A stretch of DNA of 64,000 nucleotides from Candidatus Flexifilum breve (GCA_016717205.1 JADKGC010000003.1:753495-817494); one strand, 5' to 3'; positions 43,859 to 52,365 are shown, numbered from the stretch's first letter. Program-made: numbers and translations. The notes: generated by a model not told the origin, from the letters alone.

Positions 43859-44211
43859 TACCGTTCGCTCCAGTGCTCAAACACCGCTTCGAGATCCTGC
43901 CGCCATTCGGCTTCAAGGTCATCGGTTGAGCGCTCATCCATCCGCTCGAAGTAGCCGCCACCGGGGATGCCCGTCTGCTTGGTGACGACGAGCGCGCACA
44001 ACGGCCCATCGCCGTCTTCCCACGCCTCACGGCAGACGTCGCGCAGCAGGCGGTGAAAGATATGCGAATGATAGTGCAGCGTAACGGTTTGCAGGCGCAG
44101 GCACAATTCTGAGTAGGTAATCGTCTCGCGTGCCCGCGCCACCTCGATGAGCACCGCGCGCATTTCGGCTTTGACCGCCCGGTAATCGGCGTCAATCAAT
44201 TTGCGCGGCAT
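43858..44211 (-). CDS. Small winged-helix-like protein coupled to the PLD gene
   Basis: A protein of 117 residues that I do not recognise as a named family. ETITYSELCLRLQ looks like a helix-turn-helix start, followed by HSHIFHRLLRDVCREAWEDG and LCALVVTKQTGIPGGGYF, a small beta-hairpin. I have seen similar patterns in small proteins near conflict-type nucleases, but this is recollection, not a match. ATG 44211 has GGAGGAG 7 bases upstream, so the longer TTG start is rejected. The stop overlaps the start of the PLD gene. Confidence 0.6.
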   Translation of the reverse strand: MPRKLIDADYRAVKAEMRAVLIEVARARETITYSELCLRLQTVTLHYHSHIFHRLLRDVCREAWEDGDGPLCALVVTKQTGIPGGGYFERMDERSTDDLEAEWRQDLEAVFEHWSER

Positions 44212-44295
44212 GCGGTGCTCCTCCAACCTTTTTCCAACGAAGCGCGGCAGATACTAAACCATTTGTTCTGATATCGCAACCCACGCCTTTAGCGG

Positions 44296-45064
44296 TTACC
44301 GCAGCACGACCGTGAGATTCTGGTCGTCGATGATGACTTCGGAGAGGGTGTAATAGCCGCCGCCCGCCTGCACGCTGAGCTGGCGCAGCAGCTCATTGCC
44401 GCGCGTCTCAAATTCGGTGATCGTCGTGCCGAAGCTTTCTGGCGGCACGGCGTACAGGCTCGTTGAGGTCAACCCCGGCGAAAGCGAACTGACGGCGCGT
44501 CGAGTCCAGCGTGAGCACGATGCCCGCCGTCTGCGTGATGCCGCCGTACTCGGGGAAAGTCACGTCGACGTACACGACTGCCCCACCGGGGCGCAGATCG
44601 ATGCGCGGGTTGCGGATGCGCGGGTCGGGCGATTGGTCGCTGCACAGGGCGCTTTGCGCGCGGCACAGTTCCATCAAGCCCGCTTCGCTGAACGTGGCGA
44701 CGGCGGCTTGTCCACCGCTCGGCAGTTCGCCTAACGTGAAGTCGTAGAGGTTGCTGTTGGGGTCAAGCTCGCGCACGCCATACTCGCCCAGATTCAGGCT
44801 GATGTCGGCGGGCTGCGTGGGATTGAGCAGTTCGATGGTCGGCACGGGCGTGACTTCGTCAAAGACCTGCGCCGTTTCCCCTTCGGAGCGCAGCCCGGCA
44901 ATCTGCGCGACAATGCCGGAGAGGTTCGGGCGGAAAAGCAAAACGGCGGCCAGAATCACGAGAGCGGATGCGCCGAGCAGCAGGAAGCAGCCACAGCCCA
45001 CCGCCACCAGCGAAGTCTGCCGCCGCCGGACGGGTCGAACATAACCGGATGGATTGTTCCGCAA
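44296..45064 (-). CDS. Membrane-anchored hypothetical protein, frameshifted
   Basis: The start is TTG 45064 behind GGAGG (6 bases). A basic N-terminus and one hydrophobic helix (about 19-45) precede an extracytoplasmic domain. At about 44454-44458 the frame changes: the first ORF runs off into basic residues, while another frame continues with SLYAVPPESFGTTITEFETR and ends at TAA 44296. One extra or two missing bases would restore about 255 residues. No known family. It looks like an exported protein typical of the phylum. Confidence 0.6.
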
Positions 45065-45161
45065 AAAGTGCCTCCAGTGTCACAGTTTACTGTTCAGAGT
45101 GCAGCGCGACCGAACTGATCGCCTGTACTGCTCCCAGTTTACTGTGCACTGTCAAGCCCGT

Positions 45162-45473
45162 TTAGTCGGTGCAGTTCTCGCACTGCGTCACAAAGTAGAC
45201 GATGCCTTCCGCGCCCACCACGCCCGAATGCGGACGGTTGCCGGGGATATTCAGCCGATCACCGGCCGCTACATTGAAGACATCCTTGCCAATGGTGATT
45301 TTGGCGCTGCCACTGGCAAAACCGAGGACGAGATCCTGCGAATTCCGGTGGTTTTCGTAGGTGGCGTGCGGCAGTTCGACCACTTTATGCGCGTTGTGAC
45401 CGTGGCGGCTGACATGTTCGCAGATCTGATCTTCGGTGAGTCCGACGTAGACTTTGGGCTCGTGAATGGCCAT
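45162..45473 (-). CDS. Small cupin-domain protein
   Basis: A 103-residue single-domain cupin. HGHNAHKVVELPHATYENHRN and the late GDRLNIPGNRPHSG match the two cupin metal-binding motifs approximately, and the ASGSAKITIGK strand lies between. Function (isomerase, dioxygenase, sugar epimerase or binding) cannot be told. The last residues hold two cysteines (CENC). Start ATG 45473 with AAGGAG upstream is preferred to the longer ORF. Confidence 0.75.
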   Translation of the reverse strand: MAIHEPKVYVGLTEDQICEHVSRHGHNAHKVVELPHATYENHRNSQDLVLGFASGSAKITIGKDVFNVAAGDRLNIPGNRPHSGVVGAEGIVYFVTQCENCTD

Positions 45474-45733
45474 CGTAATGAACTCCTTAACTCGTGATAT
45501 GGCCATTGTAGCCGGGATCGCCCGGCCTGACCCGTTACGCTCATCAACTTTTTGGTCGCTAAACGTCACACTTTGTAACGTCCCCACCAGCCGACCGTCA
45601 CAATCCCGCCAGGGTTGAGCACAATCTCGCAATCTTAATCTTAATACTCTGTGAGAGGGTGCGTCGAGATCAAGCCGCATTAATGCGATTTGTCATACAA
45701 TCGGGTTGGTTATACGGAACTGAAGGTGGCTGT

Positions 45734-46303
45734 ATGAGTCAGGCTAGGCGCGTCATCGACCAAAGTGGGGCTGAAGGCGTTATCGAGATGCTGGATGGGA
45801 AGTTCGCCCGGCTGCGTTTGCACACGGGACGCACGGTCGCTATCCCGCGCGAAGCACTCAATTGGGATGCGGAGGCCAACACGTACCGGGTCCAGCTCGA
45901 TTTCACCCGCCTCGGCTCCCGCGTCGAAGAGCAGACGGTCATCCCGTTAGCCGCGGAAGAACTCACCGTGGACAAGCAGACCGTGGAAAACACCGTGCGC
46001 GTCCAGAAGCGCGTCCGCGAAGAAACGGTCGTCGTGGATGAAGTTCTGCGCCGCGACAGCGTGGAAGTCGAGCGCATACCGATGGATCGCTACGTCGATC
46101 AACCGTTGGAACCGCGCTACGAAGGCGACACGATGATCATTCCCATTCTAGAGGAAGTGCTCGTCGTGGAAAAACGTCTACTGCTACGCGAGGAGATCCG
46201 TATCACCCGGCGGCAATCAGTGGTGCGCGACCCGCAGGAGCATGTGCTGCGGCGCGAAGAAGCCACTGTCACGCGTGACCAAACCGATCAATCAGTCGAG
46301 TAA
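45734..46303 (+). CDS. YsnF/AvaK-domain (DUF2382) stress-type protein
   Basis: A 189-residue soluble protein. The N-terminal about 60 residues (GVIEMLDGKFARLRLHTGRTVAIPREAL) could be a PRC-barrel-like unit. The remainder consists of the repeated YsnF pattern with strands starting IPLAAEELTVDKQTV and IPILEEVLVVEKRLL, rich in Glu, Arg and Val. YsnF-type domains occur in general-stress proteins of Bacillus and cyanobacteria; their biochemical role is not known. The gene immediately precedes a second YsnF-bearing gene (22-base gap). Confidence 0.75.
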   Translation: MSQARRVIDQSGAEGVIEMLDGKFARLRLHTGRTVAIPREALNWDAEANTYRVQLDFTRLGSRVEEQTVIPLAAEELTVDKQTVENTVRVQKRVREETVVVDEVLRRDSVEVERIPMDRYVDQPLEPRYEGDTMIIPILEEVLVVEKRLLLREEIRITRRQSVVRDPQEHVLRREEATVTRDQTDQSVE

Positions 46304-46324
46304 GAGAAGCAAGAGGAGTCGAAG

Positions 46325-47587
46325 ATGGCACATACAGTAGTAGCGCTCTATGATGACTTTGATACCGCGCGGCGCGTGGTAGAAGAATTGGTGTCCGCGG
46401 GCTTTGACCGCGAAGACATCAGCCTGGTGGCCAATGATGCCAGTGGCAGCATGGGCTCGACGCTCAAAACGGACAAAGACGATGTGACGGCAGGTGAAGG
46501 TGCCGGCTTTGGTGCCGTCGTCGGCACGCTGATCGGCTTGGGCGTAGCGCTCATCCCCGGCGTGGGGCCAGTTCTGGCGGCAGGTCCGCTCGCGGCAGCG
46601 CTCATGGCGGGCATCGGCGCGGCGGCTGGCGCGGCGACGGGTGGCATCGCGGCCAGCCTGATCGACCTCGGCATGTCGGAAGACGAAGCCGGCTACTATA
46701 ACGAAGGTCTGCGCGGTGGCGGCACGCTCGTGACCGTCAGCCTCGACGACGACACGTATGTCGGGCGCGCGCAGGACATCATGAACCGCTACAACCCGAT
46801 TGATGTGAACGACCGCTTCGGTGGCAGTTCGCTGTCGAGCGACACCAGCGGCCTGACGACGGGCACGAGTGGCCTGAGCAGCGGTCAGAAGCAGTCGAGC
46901 ATGGGCACGACCAACCGCAATGTCGATGCGGGTGATCAGGTCAGCCTGCCCGTGGTTGAAGAAGAACTGAACGTGGGCAAGCGCACAGTTGAAGAAGGCG
47001 TGGCGCGGGTGCGCTCCGTCGTGCGCGAAACCCCGGTCGAAGAACAAGTGCATCTGCGCGACGAACACGTGACGGTCGAACGCCACCCCGTGGATCGCCC
47101 GGCAGACCCGAATGATCTCAACGCCTTCCGCGAACAGACGATTGAGGTCACGGAACGGCGCGAAGAACCGGTCGTGCAGAAGCAGGCGCGCGTGGTCGAA
47201 GAAGTCGTGGTCGGCAAGGAAGTGGAAGAACACACCGAAACGGTGCGCGATACCGTGCGCCGCACCGATGTGGAAATCGAAAACGCGGGAACGACGGGAC
47301 GCACGGGCAGCATGTCCGGCATGACCTATCGCCCGTACACTGACTACGAGACCGATTTCCACACGCACTACGACACCAACTACGCGTCGAGCGGCTACAC
47401 GTTCGACCAGTACACCCCGGCGTACCGCTACGGTTACACGCTGGCCACCACGGATCGCTACGGCGATTACGATTGGGATCGGCTGGAACCGGAAGCCCGC
47501 CGCTACTGGGAAGAACGCAACCCCAACACGTGGGAACGCTTCAAGGACAGCATCCGCGAAGCGTGGGATCGCGTGCGCGGTCGTTAG
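46325..47587 (+). CDS. General stress protein with glycine zipper and YsnF domain
   Basis: A 420-residue protein. The N-terminal domain (about 1-45, VVALYDDFDTARRVVEELVSAGF) matches the general-stress-protein 17M/YflT type. A Gly/Ala-rich zipper follows (about 60-115, GAGFGAVVGTLIGLGVALIPG), suggesting membrane insertion. The middle is a flexible Ser/Gly linker, then YsnF repeats (about 210-320), then a Tyr/Arg-rich tail with TYRPYTDYETDFHTHYDTNY. It forms an operon with the preceding YsnF gene. A terminator hairpin follows. Confidence 0.8.
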   Translation: MAHTVVALYDDFDTARRVVEELVSAGFDREDISLVANDASGSMGSTLKTDKDDVTAGEGAGFGAVVGTLIGLGVALIPGVGPVLAAGPLAAALMAGIGAAAGAATGGIAASLIDLGMSEDEAGYYNEGLRGGGTLVTVSLDDDTYVGRAQDIMNRYNPIDVNDRFGGSSLSSDTSGLTTGTSGLSSGQKQSSMGTTNRNVDAGDQVSLPVVEEELNVGKRTVEEGVARVRSVVRETPVEEQVHLRDEHVTVERHPVDRPADPNDLNAFREQTIEVTERREEPVVQKQARVVEEVVVGKEVEEHTETVRDTVRRTDVEIENAGTTGRTGSMSGMTYRPYTDYETDFHTHYDTNYASSGYTFDQYTPAYRYGYTLATTDRYGDYDWDRLEPEARRYWEERNPNTWERFKDSIREAWDRVRGR

Positions 47588-47589
47588 TG

Positions 47590-47635
47590 AGTTAAGCTCA
47601 CCCCCTACCCCCTCTCCGGGTGGAGAGGGGAACAT
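47590..47635. repeat. C-rich palindromic repeat after the stress operon
   Basis: CCCCCTACCCCCTCTCC is followed by a G-rich partner and resembles the block at 14048-14152. It lies directly downstream of the stress gene. Confidence 0.5.
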
Positions 47636-47645
47636 CAGGGCAATA

Positions 47646-47675
47646 AACAGGGCAGACCACTTGGTCTGCCCTGTT
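47646..47675 (+). terminator. Terminator hairpin of the stress operon
   Basis: Perfect 13-bp inverted repeat (47646-47658 with 47663-47675) around a 4-base loop, 59 bases after the stop. No long T-tract follows. Confidence 0.65.
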
Positions 47676-47783
47676 CGTTTGGAAAAGCACAGCGGTCTGG
47701 GCAAGTAGCGAGTTTTGGGGTTTGTAACCTCTATTGGGGCCCTTTCCTGTTCAATGCGGGCGCCGTCCCACACAACCTTATTG

Positions 47784-47849
47784 GACGCCCTCTCAATCGT
47801 GTCCCTACACAAGCACCATTTTTCGTAGGGACGCAATGAATTGCATCCG
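47784..47849. repeat. GTAGGG-family repeat block
   Basis: Contains GTCCCTAC at one end and GTAGGGACGCAATGAATTGC at the other, a divergent version of the family seen at 6440-6508. The remainder of the spacer 47588-47922 holds no supported gene. Confidence 0.5.
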
Positions 47850-47922
47850 CCGCTTCCAAACCAAGTGTTCGTTATCTTGCAGAGCTATCCGCGCGCCTTG
47901 CCACGACGATCCGGTAAATCGT

Positions 47923-48507
47923 CTAATCAAACTCCAGCAGCGGTTCGAGCCGCTGTATGAGCGCCTCCCCGATGCCTTCAATGGCGTCGAGGTCGGCCAT
48001 GTTTGTGAAGCGCCCCACTTGATCGCGGCGGTCGATGATGCGCTGCGCCAGCACTTCGCCGACTCCGGGGAGCGTCATCAGTTCATCGAGATTCGCCGTG
48101 TTGACGTTGACCCGTGCCCCACCCTGCGGCGTCGCGATGATGCTGGTATCAGCGTCGGCTTCGACTGCCCCTATTTCATACACATGGACCTGATCGCCAT
48201 CGTGCAGCACGGCGGCGAGGTTGACGCGCGTCAGATCGGCGTTGGCCGTTGTTCCGCCAGCCAGTGCGAGCGCATCACTGACGCGGCTGTTATACGGCAA
48301 ACGGATCACCTGATTCGGCTGGTTGACCGCGCCCGTCACATACACCTGAATCTCGCCGGGCGTGGTCGCGGTCGGCGTCGGGACAGGCGGTTCGATGACG
48401 ATGTGCACGGGTTCGGGTCGGGTGCTGAGCAGCAGAACCGCACCCCCGATTAACGTGACGATCAGAAGCGCGAACGCGAGAATTGAGAGGCGGGGTGAGG
48501 TGGTCAT
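47923..48507 (-). CDS. comEA: ComEA-type DNA-binding competence protein
   Basis: ComEA is a membrane-anchored receptor for DNA during natural transformation. From ATG 48507 (194 residues) the protein has an N-terminal helix (about 10-28), an extracytoplasmic SLBB domain (IQVYVTGAVNQPNQV...) and a C-terminal helix-hairpin-helix pair (VNVNTANLDELMTLPGVGEVLAQRIIDRR, then FTNMADLDAIEGIGEALIQRL). Its ATG overlaps the stop of the preceding gene as ATGA. No comEC or pilus genes are in the window. Confidence 0.9.
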   Translation of the reverse strand: MTTSPRLSILAFALLIVTLIGGAVLLLSTRPEPVHIVIEPPVPTPTATTPGEIQVYVTGAVNQPNQVIRLPYNSRVSDALALAGGTTANADLTRVNLAAVLHDGDQVHVYEIGAVEADADTSIIATPQGGARVNVNTANLDELMTLPGVGEVLAQRIIDRRDQVGRFTNMADLDAIEGIGEALIQRLEPLLEFD

Positions 48508-48908
48508 GGGCGGTCTTTGCGGCGATAGACGAACTTCAGGCCCGACCACTGCGCATCGACGGCGATCACTTTGACGTCGACCACACCGTGTGCCAAGCCA
48601 TATGCGCGAATGATGTTTTCGTCCAAATCGGTGGGGATGCCCGCCGACTTCTTATACCACGAGACCCACAGCATCCCATTCGGCTTGAGCAGCGCAGCAA
48701 GGCGCTCAAAATCGGCGTCGAAGGCCGCGTAATCGCGCACGAACAACTGAATCAAGTCGAGCGGCGGATCGAGGCTGATCTCGACATCAGGCGGAAGCAA
48801 CCCCGGCGTGTACGTCTCCGGCGCGCTGACAAACGCGATCCGCATGCCCGGTTTGACGCCAAGCTTGTCCAGCAGTGACCGTTTGGAATACCCTGCCGCG
48901 TCGGTCAT
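48504..48908 (-). CDS. DUF3052-like protein
   Basis: A 134-residue soluble protein resembling the DUF3052 family: GYSKRSLLDKLGVKPGMRIAF at the N-terminus and a hydrophobic-acidic core with LVKPNGMLWVSWYKKSAG-like sequence. The fold is probably Rossmann-like. Function unknown. Its stop overlaps comEA, and it starts 6 bases after the MscS stop, so it belongs to the same minus-strand unit. Confidence 0.7.
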   Translation of the reverse strand: MTDAAGYSKRSLLDKLGVKPGMRIAFVSAPETYTPGLLPPDVEISLDPPLDLIQLFVRDYAAFDADFERLAALLKPNGMLWVSWYKKSAGIPTDLDENIIRAYGLAHGVVDVKVIAVDAQWSGLKFVYRRKDRP

Positions 48909-48914
48909 GGCACG

Positions 48915-49508
48915 TCAGCGCGGAGGTTGGGCAGGACGCGGCGGCGGCGGCGGTGGCTGCATCGACGCGAAGGTCGGCGTATTGTTGCTCACGATGATCG
49001 ATTCTTGGAACAGCGTGCGATTCGGCACGAGGATGCGCTGTGTCTCCGTCTGGAGCGTGGTGTAGCGCAGGTCGATATCGGTCACGATGCCCTCATGCGC
49101 TCCCACGCGGATGTAATTGCCGCGCCGGAAGGGGCGGTACATCAGGATGAGGATGCCGGAGAGCAAATTGCCGATGATGTCCTGCAGCGCGAAGGCGACG
49201 GCGAACGTCGTGATCCCCAGCCCGGCGACCAGCGCGGAGACATCCACGCCAATCGTGCCGAGCGCGGTCAACAGGCCGGACACAATGATCGTCAGGCCAA
49301 TCACCTGCGTCATCAAATCCAGCACCGAGTCATCGAGCCGCGTTTTGCTCCCAAAGCGCCGAACGGTCGCGCGGAACAGAATGCTCACAATCCAGAAGGC
49401 GATGAAGATCACCAGAGCCAGCAAAAGCTGCGGAATAAAGCCAATGATCTGTTCGGTTAACGTCGGCGCGACGACTTGCGCGGCGGTCTCGATGGTCTCG
49501 GTGGGCAT
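48915..49508 (-). CDS. MscS-family mechanosensitive channel
   Basis: A 197-residue small MscS-type channel. Membrane helices at about 22-42, 68-90 and 95-118; the pore-lining part has the TFAVAFALQDIIGNLLSGILI sequence of TM3, and the beta domain starts with FRRGNYIRVGAHEGIV. The C-terminal part ends in a Pro-rich tail (about 183-197) instead of the alpha/beta domain, so it is a shorter relative. It probably releases solutes on osmotic downshock. Confidence 0.85.
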   Translation of the reverse strand: MPTETIETAAQVVAPTLTEQIIGFIPQLLLALVIFIAFWIVSILFRATVRRFGSKTRLDDSVLDLMTQVIGLTIIVSGLLTALGTIGVDVSALVAGLGITTFAVAFALQDIIGNLLSGILILMYRPFRRGNYIRVGAHEGIVTDIDLRYTTLQTETQRILVPNRTLFQESIIVSNNTPTFASMQPPPPPPRPAQPPR

Positions 49509-49517
49509 AGTATCAGT

Positions 49518-50354
49518 TTAGTAGCGGCGGACGATGGACTTGTAGACGGTCGGCTGGCGGTTCTGGATCAACTGCCATTCTTCGCGGCTGCGGCGGATTT
49601 CATCCACATCGATGCGCGCCACGACAAAGCCCTCATTCGGCGCGCCTGTGTCCGGGTTGGTGTCGCCCGCCATGGTCGCGTAGATATCACCGCGCGGCCC
49701 GACGATCATGCTGTCGCCACCGAAGCTCATGGTTACGTCTTCGCCAACACGGTTCGACCCGGCCATGAAGACCGCGTTTTCGTAGGCGCGAGCGCGCATG
49801 AAGGTCTTCCATGCGTCCACATCGGACGCTTCCCAGTTCGCCAGCACGCACAGAATTTCCGCGCCATCCAGCGTGAGCGCGCGCGCGACTTCCGGGAACG
49901 CGAGGTCGTAACCGACCATCAGGCCAATCGAGCCGATTTCCGTCTCGATCACGGGCATCTGGTAGCCATCGCGGAAGGCCATGCGTTCTTCGCCGCGCAG
50001 GTGAATTTTGTTGTAGACGTCGACGACATCGCCTTCCGGCCCCACCAGCACCGCCGAGTTGTAGAGCACGCTTTCGACTTTTTCCTTGGTCACCATGCCA
50101 AAGGCGATATACACGCCGTATTCGCTGGCGCGCTGCGCCATCAGGTTGACCGTCGGACCGGGAACACGCTGCGCCTTTTCAGTAAAGCGTAAGCCCAACT
50201 CATACCCGCTGGTGATCAGTTCGGGGAACACAATCAGGTCGACGCGCTGGGCGGTCGCCACCTTGCTGATCATGTCGGACATCTTGATCAGATTTTCGTC
50301 AGTTTCACCGAGCTTAGGACTCATCTGAACAACAGCGACAGAAACTTCGCGCAT
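49518..50354 (-). CDS. Carbon-nitrogen hydrolase (nitrilase superfamily)
   Basis: A 278-residue enzyme with the Glu-Lys-Cys triad: Glu in VFPELITSGYEL (about 45), Lys in YNKIHLRGEERMAF (about 114) and Cys in ILCVLANWEAS (about 160). It resembles omega-amidase/N-carbamoyl amidase types; the substrate is not determined. ATG 50354. It lies between rluD and the MscS gene on the minus strand with a 9-base gap to the latter. Confidence 0.88.
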   Translation of the reverse strand: MREVSVAVVQMSPKLGETDENLIKMSDMISKVATAQRVDLIVFPELITSGYELGLRFTEKAQRVPGPTVNLMAQRASEYGVYIAFGMVTKEKVESVLYNSAVLVGPEGDVVDVYNKIHLRGEERMAFRDGYQMPVIETEIGSIGLMVGYDLAFPEVARALTLDGAEILCVLANWEASDVDAWKTFMRARAYENAVFMAGSNRVGEDVTMSFGGDSMIVGPRGDIYATMAGDTNPDTGAPNEGFVVARIDVDEIRRSREEWQLIQNRQPTVYKSIVRRY

Positions 50355-50396
50355 GGAATTTCCTTATGAGCGTTAAGCGATTCGACTTAAATTGTA

Positions 50397-51311
50397 CTAT
50401 GCCCGGCGCAAATTCTCCAAGTAGCCCTCGAGTTCGGGCGGCAGGGGCGACTCGAAGCACAGGCGCTCTTTGGTGCGTGGATGATCAAAGCACAGCTTGG
50501 CCGCATGCAGAAACTGGCGGTGATAGCGCGTCTTGCGGAAGCCGTAGACTTTATCGCCGACCAGCGGACAGTCGATGAAGGCCAGATGCACGCGAATCTG
50601 GTGCGTGCGCCCGGTCAGCAGCTTGACGGAAACGAGTGTTTTGCCATCTTTGAAGCGTTCTACAACCTGAAATTCGCTGATGGCAGGACGCCCGTCGCGC
50701 GTAACCTTCATGCGTTTGCGCTGATTCGGATCACGGGCAATCGGCGCGTCGATGCGTCCGAGGTTCGTCTTAGGGGTTTTCTCGGTCAGCGCGAGGTAGA
50801 CCTTCTCGACCGTACGCGCGGAGAATTGGCGCATTAAGCGCTGCAGGGCGGGCGCGCGGCGCGCAACGAGGATCAGGCCGCTCGTCTCTTTATCGAGGCG
50901 ATGCACGATACCGCGCCGCTTGGGGGAGTAATCCATCTCGGCGATCTCCGGGTAACGCGCGAGAATGGCGTTGACGAGCGTGCCCGTCTCGTTGCCCGCG
51001 CCGGGATGCACGACCATGCCCGCGGGTTTGTCGATTACGGCGATATCCGCATCTTCGTAGAGCACCACCAGCGGAATCGGCTCTGGTTCGACCGTCTTAT
51101 CAGGCGGCGCGGGCGGCACAGTGACAATGATGCGTTCGCCCCCCTTGAGCTTGATGCCGGGTTTGATGATCTCGCCGTTGACGCGCACATGCCCTTCACG
51201 GATGAGCGTTTGAATCTGCGAGCGGGTCAGGCGGTCGCCGACGTGCGCGACGATCAGTTTGTCGAGGCGTTCGCCTGCCGTTTTCACCGTGAATTCGATG
51301 TGTTGAGACAT
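50397..51311 (-). CDS. rluD: 23S rRNA pseudouridine synthase RluD-type
   Basis: RluA-family enzymes convert uridines to pseudouridines; the RluD type acts on helix 69 of 23S rRNA. The N-terminal S4 domain (about 10-70; RLTRSQIQTLIREGHVRVNG) is followed by a catalytic domain with GIVHRLDKETSGLILVAR, which holds the catalytic Asp (about 140). The 304-residue length and the LTGRTHQIRVHLAFIDCPLVGD stretch confirm the family; RluD against RluC cannot be fully separated. It is divergent from rsfS. Confidence 0.92.
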   Translation of the reverse strand: MSQHIEFTVKTAGERLDKLIVAHVGDRLTRSQIQTLIREGHVRVNGEIIKPGIKLKGGERIIVTVPPAPPDKTVEPEPIPLVVLYEDADIAVIDKPAGMVVHPGAGNETGTLVNAILARYPEIAEMDYSPKRRGIVHRLDKETSGLILVARRAPALQRLMRQFSARTVEKVYLALTEKTPKTNLGRIDAPIARDPNQRKRMKVTRDGRPAISEFQVVERFKDGKTLVSVKLLTGRTHQIRVHLAFIDCPLVGDKVYGFRKTRYHRQFLHAAKLCFDHPRTKERLCFESPLPPELEGYLENLRRA

Positions 51312-51334
51312 TACAAGCCTTTTATACAGTAACG

Positions 51335-51362
51335 TTGACCGAAAGGTGAACTATGATACAAT
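51335..51362 (+). promoter_or_regulatory. Promoter of rsfS
   Basis: TTGACC (51335-51340), 16 bases, TACAAT (51357-51362). The 5' leader would be about 35 bases long to the CTG start. Confidence 0.65.
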
Positions 51363-51402
51363 GAATACTAACCTGTTTGAGTGATCGTGAGGAGTCGATT
51401 CT

Positions 51403-51750
51403 CTGGAAGCGTTAGATTTAGCCCGCGAAATTGTTCACGCCGTTGAGGATAAGAAAGCCGAAAACATTCTCCTGTTGGATTTACGCCCGGACACCGTAAT
51501 TGCGGATTTCTTTGTGATCTGCACGGGGACGAGCGACCGCCAAATCCGCGCCCTGGCCGAAAATGTCCGCGAATCCATCAAAACCAAGTTTGGCAAGCTC
51601 CCCCACTCCACGGAGGGTGAGCATACCAGCGGATGGATGCTGCTCGACTACGGTGATGTGATCGTCCACATCTTCGGGGAAAGCCAGCGCGAGTTTTACA
51701 ATCTGGAAAGTTTCTGGCGTCAAGCGAATGTGCTGCTGAGTATTCAGTAG
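51403..51750 (+). CDS. rsfS: Ribosomal silencing factor RsfS, apparent CTG start
   Basis: RsfS binds ribosomal protein L14 and blocks subunit joining in stationary phase. The protein aligns well with the family: ALDLAREIVHAVEDKKAENILLLDL at the N-terminus, DFFVICTGTSDRQIRALAENV, and the late GWMLLDYGDVIVHIFGESQREFYNLE. No ATG, GTG or TTG lies in frame between the last stop (51390) and the conserved region; TTG 51475 would remove about 24 conserved residues. A CTG at 51403 with AGGAG 8 bases upstream is the best start, giving 115 residues, the usual length. Confidence 0.8.
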   Translation: MEALDLAREIVHAVEDKKAENILLLDLRPDTVIADFFVICTGTSDRQIRALAENVRESIKTKFGKLPHSTEGEHTSGWMLLDYGDVIVHIFGESQREFYNLESFWRQANVLLSIQ

Positions 51751-51754
51751 TGAT

Positions 51755-51824
51755 AGGACTGAGGTTAAAGGACTGAGGACTGAGCAAGCAGCAAACTCAG
51801 TCCTCGGCACTCAATCCTCAGTCC
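51755..51824. repeat. GGACTGAG-type palindromic repeat
   Basis: Second copy of the family at 43031-43132, placed exactly between the convergent stops of rsfS (51750) and ndk (51831); a likely bidirectional transcript end. Confidence 0.7.
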
Positions 51825-51830
51825 TGCCTT

Positions 51831-52286
51831 TTAGCGACCTTCGAAAATCCACGGGTCGGTGACGCGACCCCACGAAATGAGTTCCGCTTCGGTGAAGAAG
51901 TTAGCGATTTCGATCAGACCGTTCTCCGGGCTGTCGGAACCGTGCACGAGGTTACGGCCAATTTCCAGACCGAAATCACCACGGATGGTGCCCGCGCCCG
52001 CCTTCGCCGGATTGGTCGCGCCGATGGTGCCGCGCGCCGCTTCGATGGCATTCGTGCCTTCCAGCGCGATCACCACGACGGGCGACGACACGATGTAGTC
52101 GACCAGACCGTTGAAGAACGGCTTGCCCTGATGCACGGCGTAATGCTTTTCCGCTAATTCCCGCGACACCTGCATGAACTTCATACCGACGATGCGCAGA
52201 CCGCGCGCTTCAAAGCGGCGGATGACTTCCCCGGTCAGGCCGCGCTGCACGGCATCCGGCTTCACAATGATGAGTGTACGTTCCAC
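51831..52286 (-). CDS. ndk: Nucleoside diphosphate kinase
   Basis: Ndk transfers phosphate from ATP to nucleoside diphosphates. ERTLIIVKPDAVQRGL at the N-terminus and NLVHGSDSPENG with the phospho-histidine (about residue 115) are diagnostic; the 151-residue length is standard. It is monocistronic: the upstream large gene ends with a T-tailed terminator. Confidence 0.97.
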   Translation of the reverse strand: MERTLIIVKPDAVQRGLTGEVIRRFEARGLRIVGMKFMQVSRELAEKHYAVHQGKPFFNGLVDYIVSSPVVVIALEGTNAIEAARGTIGATNPAKAGAGTIRGDFGLEIGRNLVHGSDSPENGLIEIANFFTEAELISWGRVTDPWIFEGR

Positions 52287-52321
52287 TGCTAAAACTCCTC
52301 GATGATCTGAGCTTTGGGCAC

Positions 52322-52346
52322 AAAAAACGGGTCATTGTGACCCGTT
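52322..52346 (-). terminator. Intrinsic terminator of the repeat-protein operon
   Basis: On the minus strand a perfect 9-bp stem (52346-52338 with 52334-52326) is followed by a run of six T, 20 bases after the stop of the gene ending at 52366. It separates this operon from ndk. Confidence 0.9.
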
Positions 52347-52365
52347 CTGGTAAGTCTGCTGCTGA

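Noticed and set aside
46292..47836. 514-residue minus-strand ORF opposite the stress protein
   Set aside because: It is complementary to the glycine-zipper/YsnF gene, with His/Arg/Val-rich composition typical of antisense frames.
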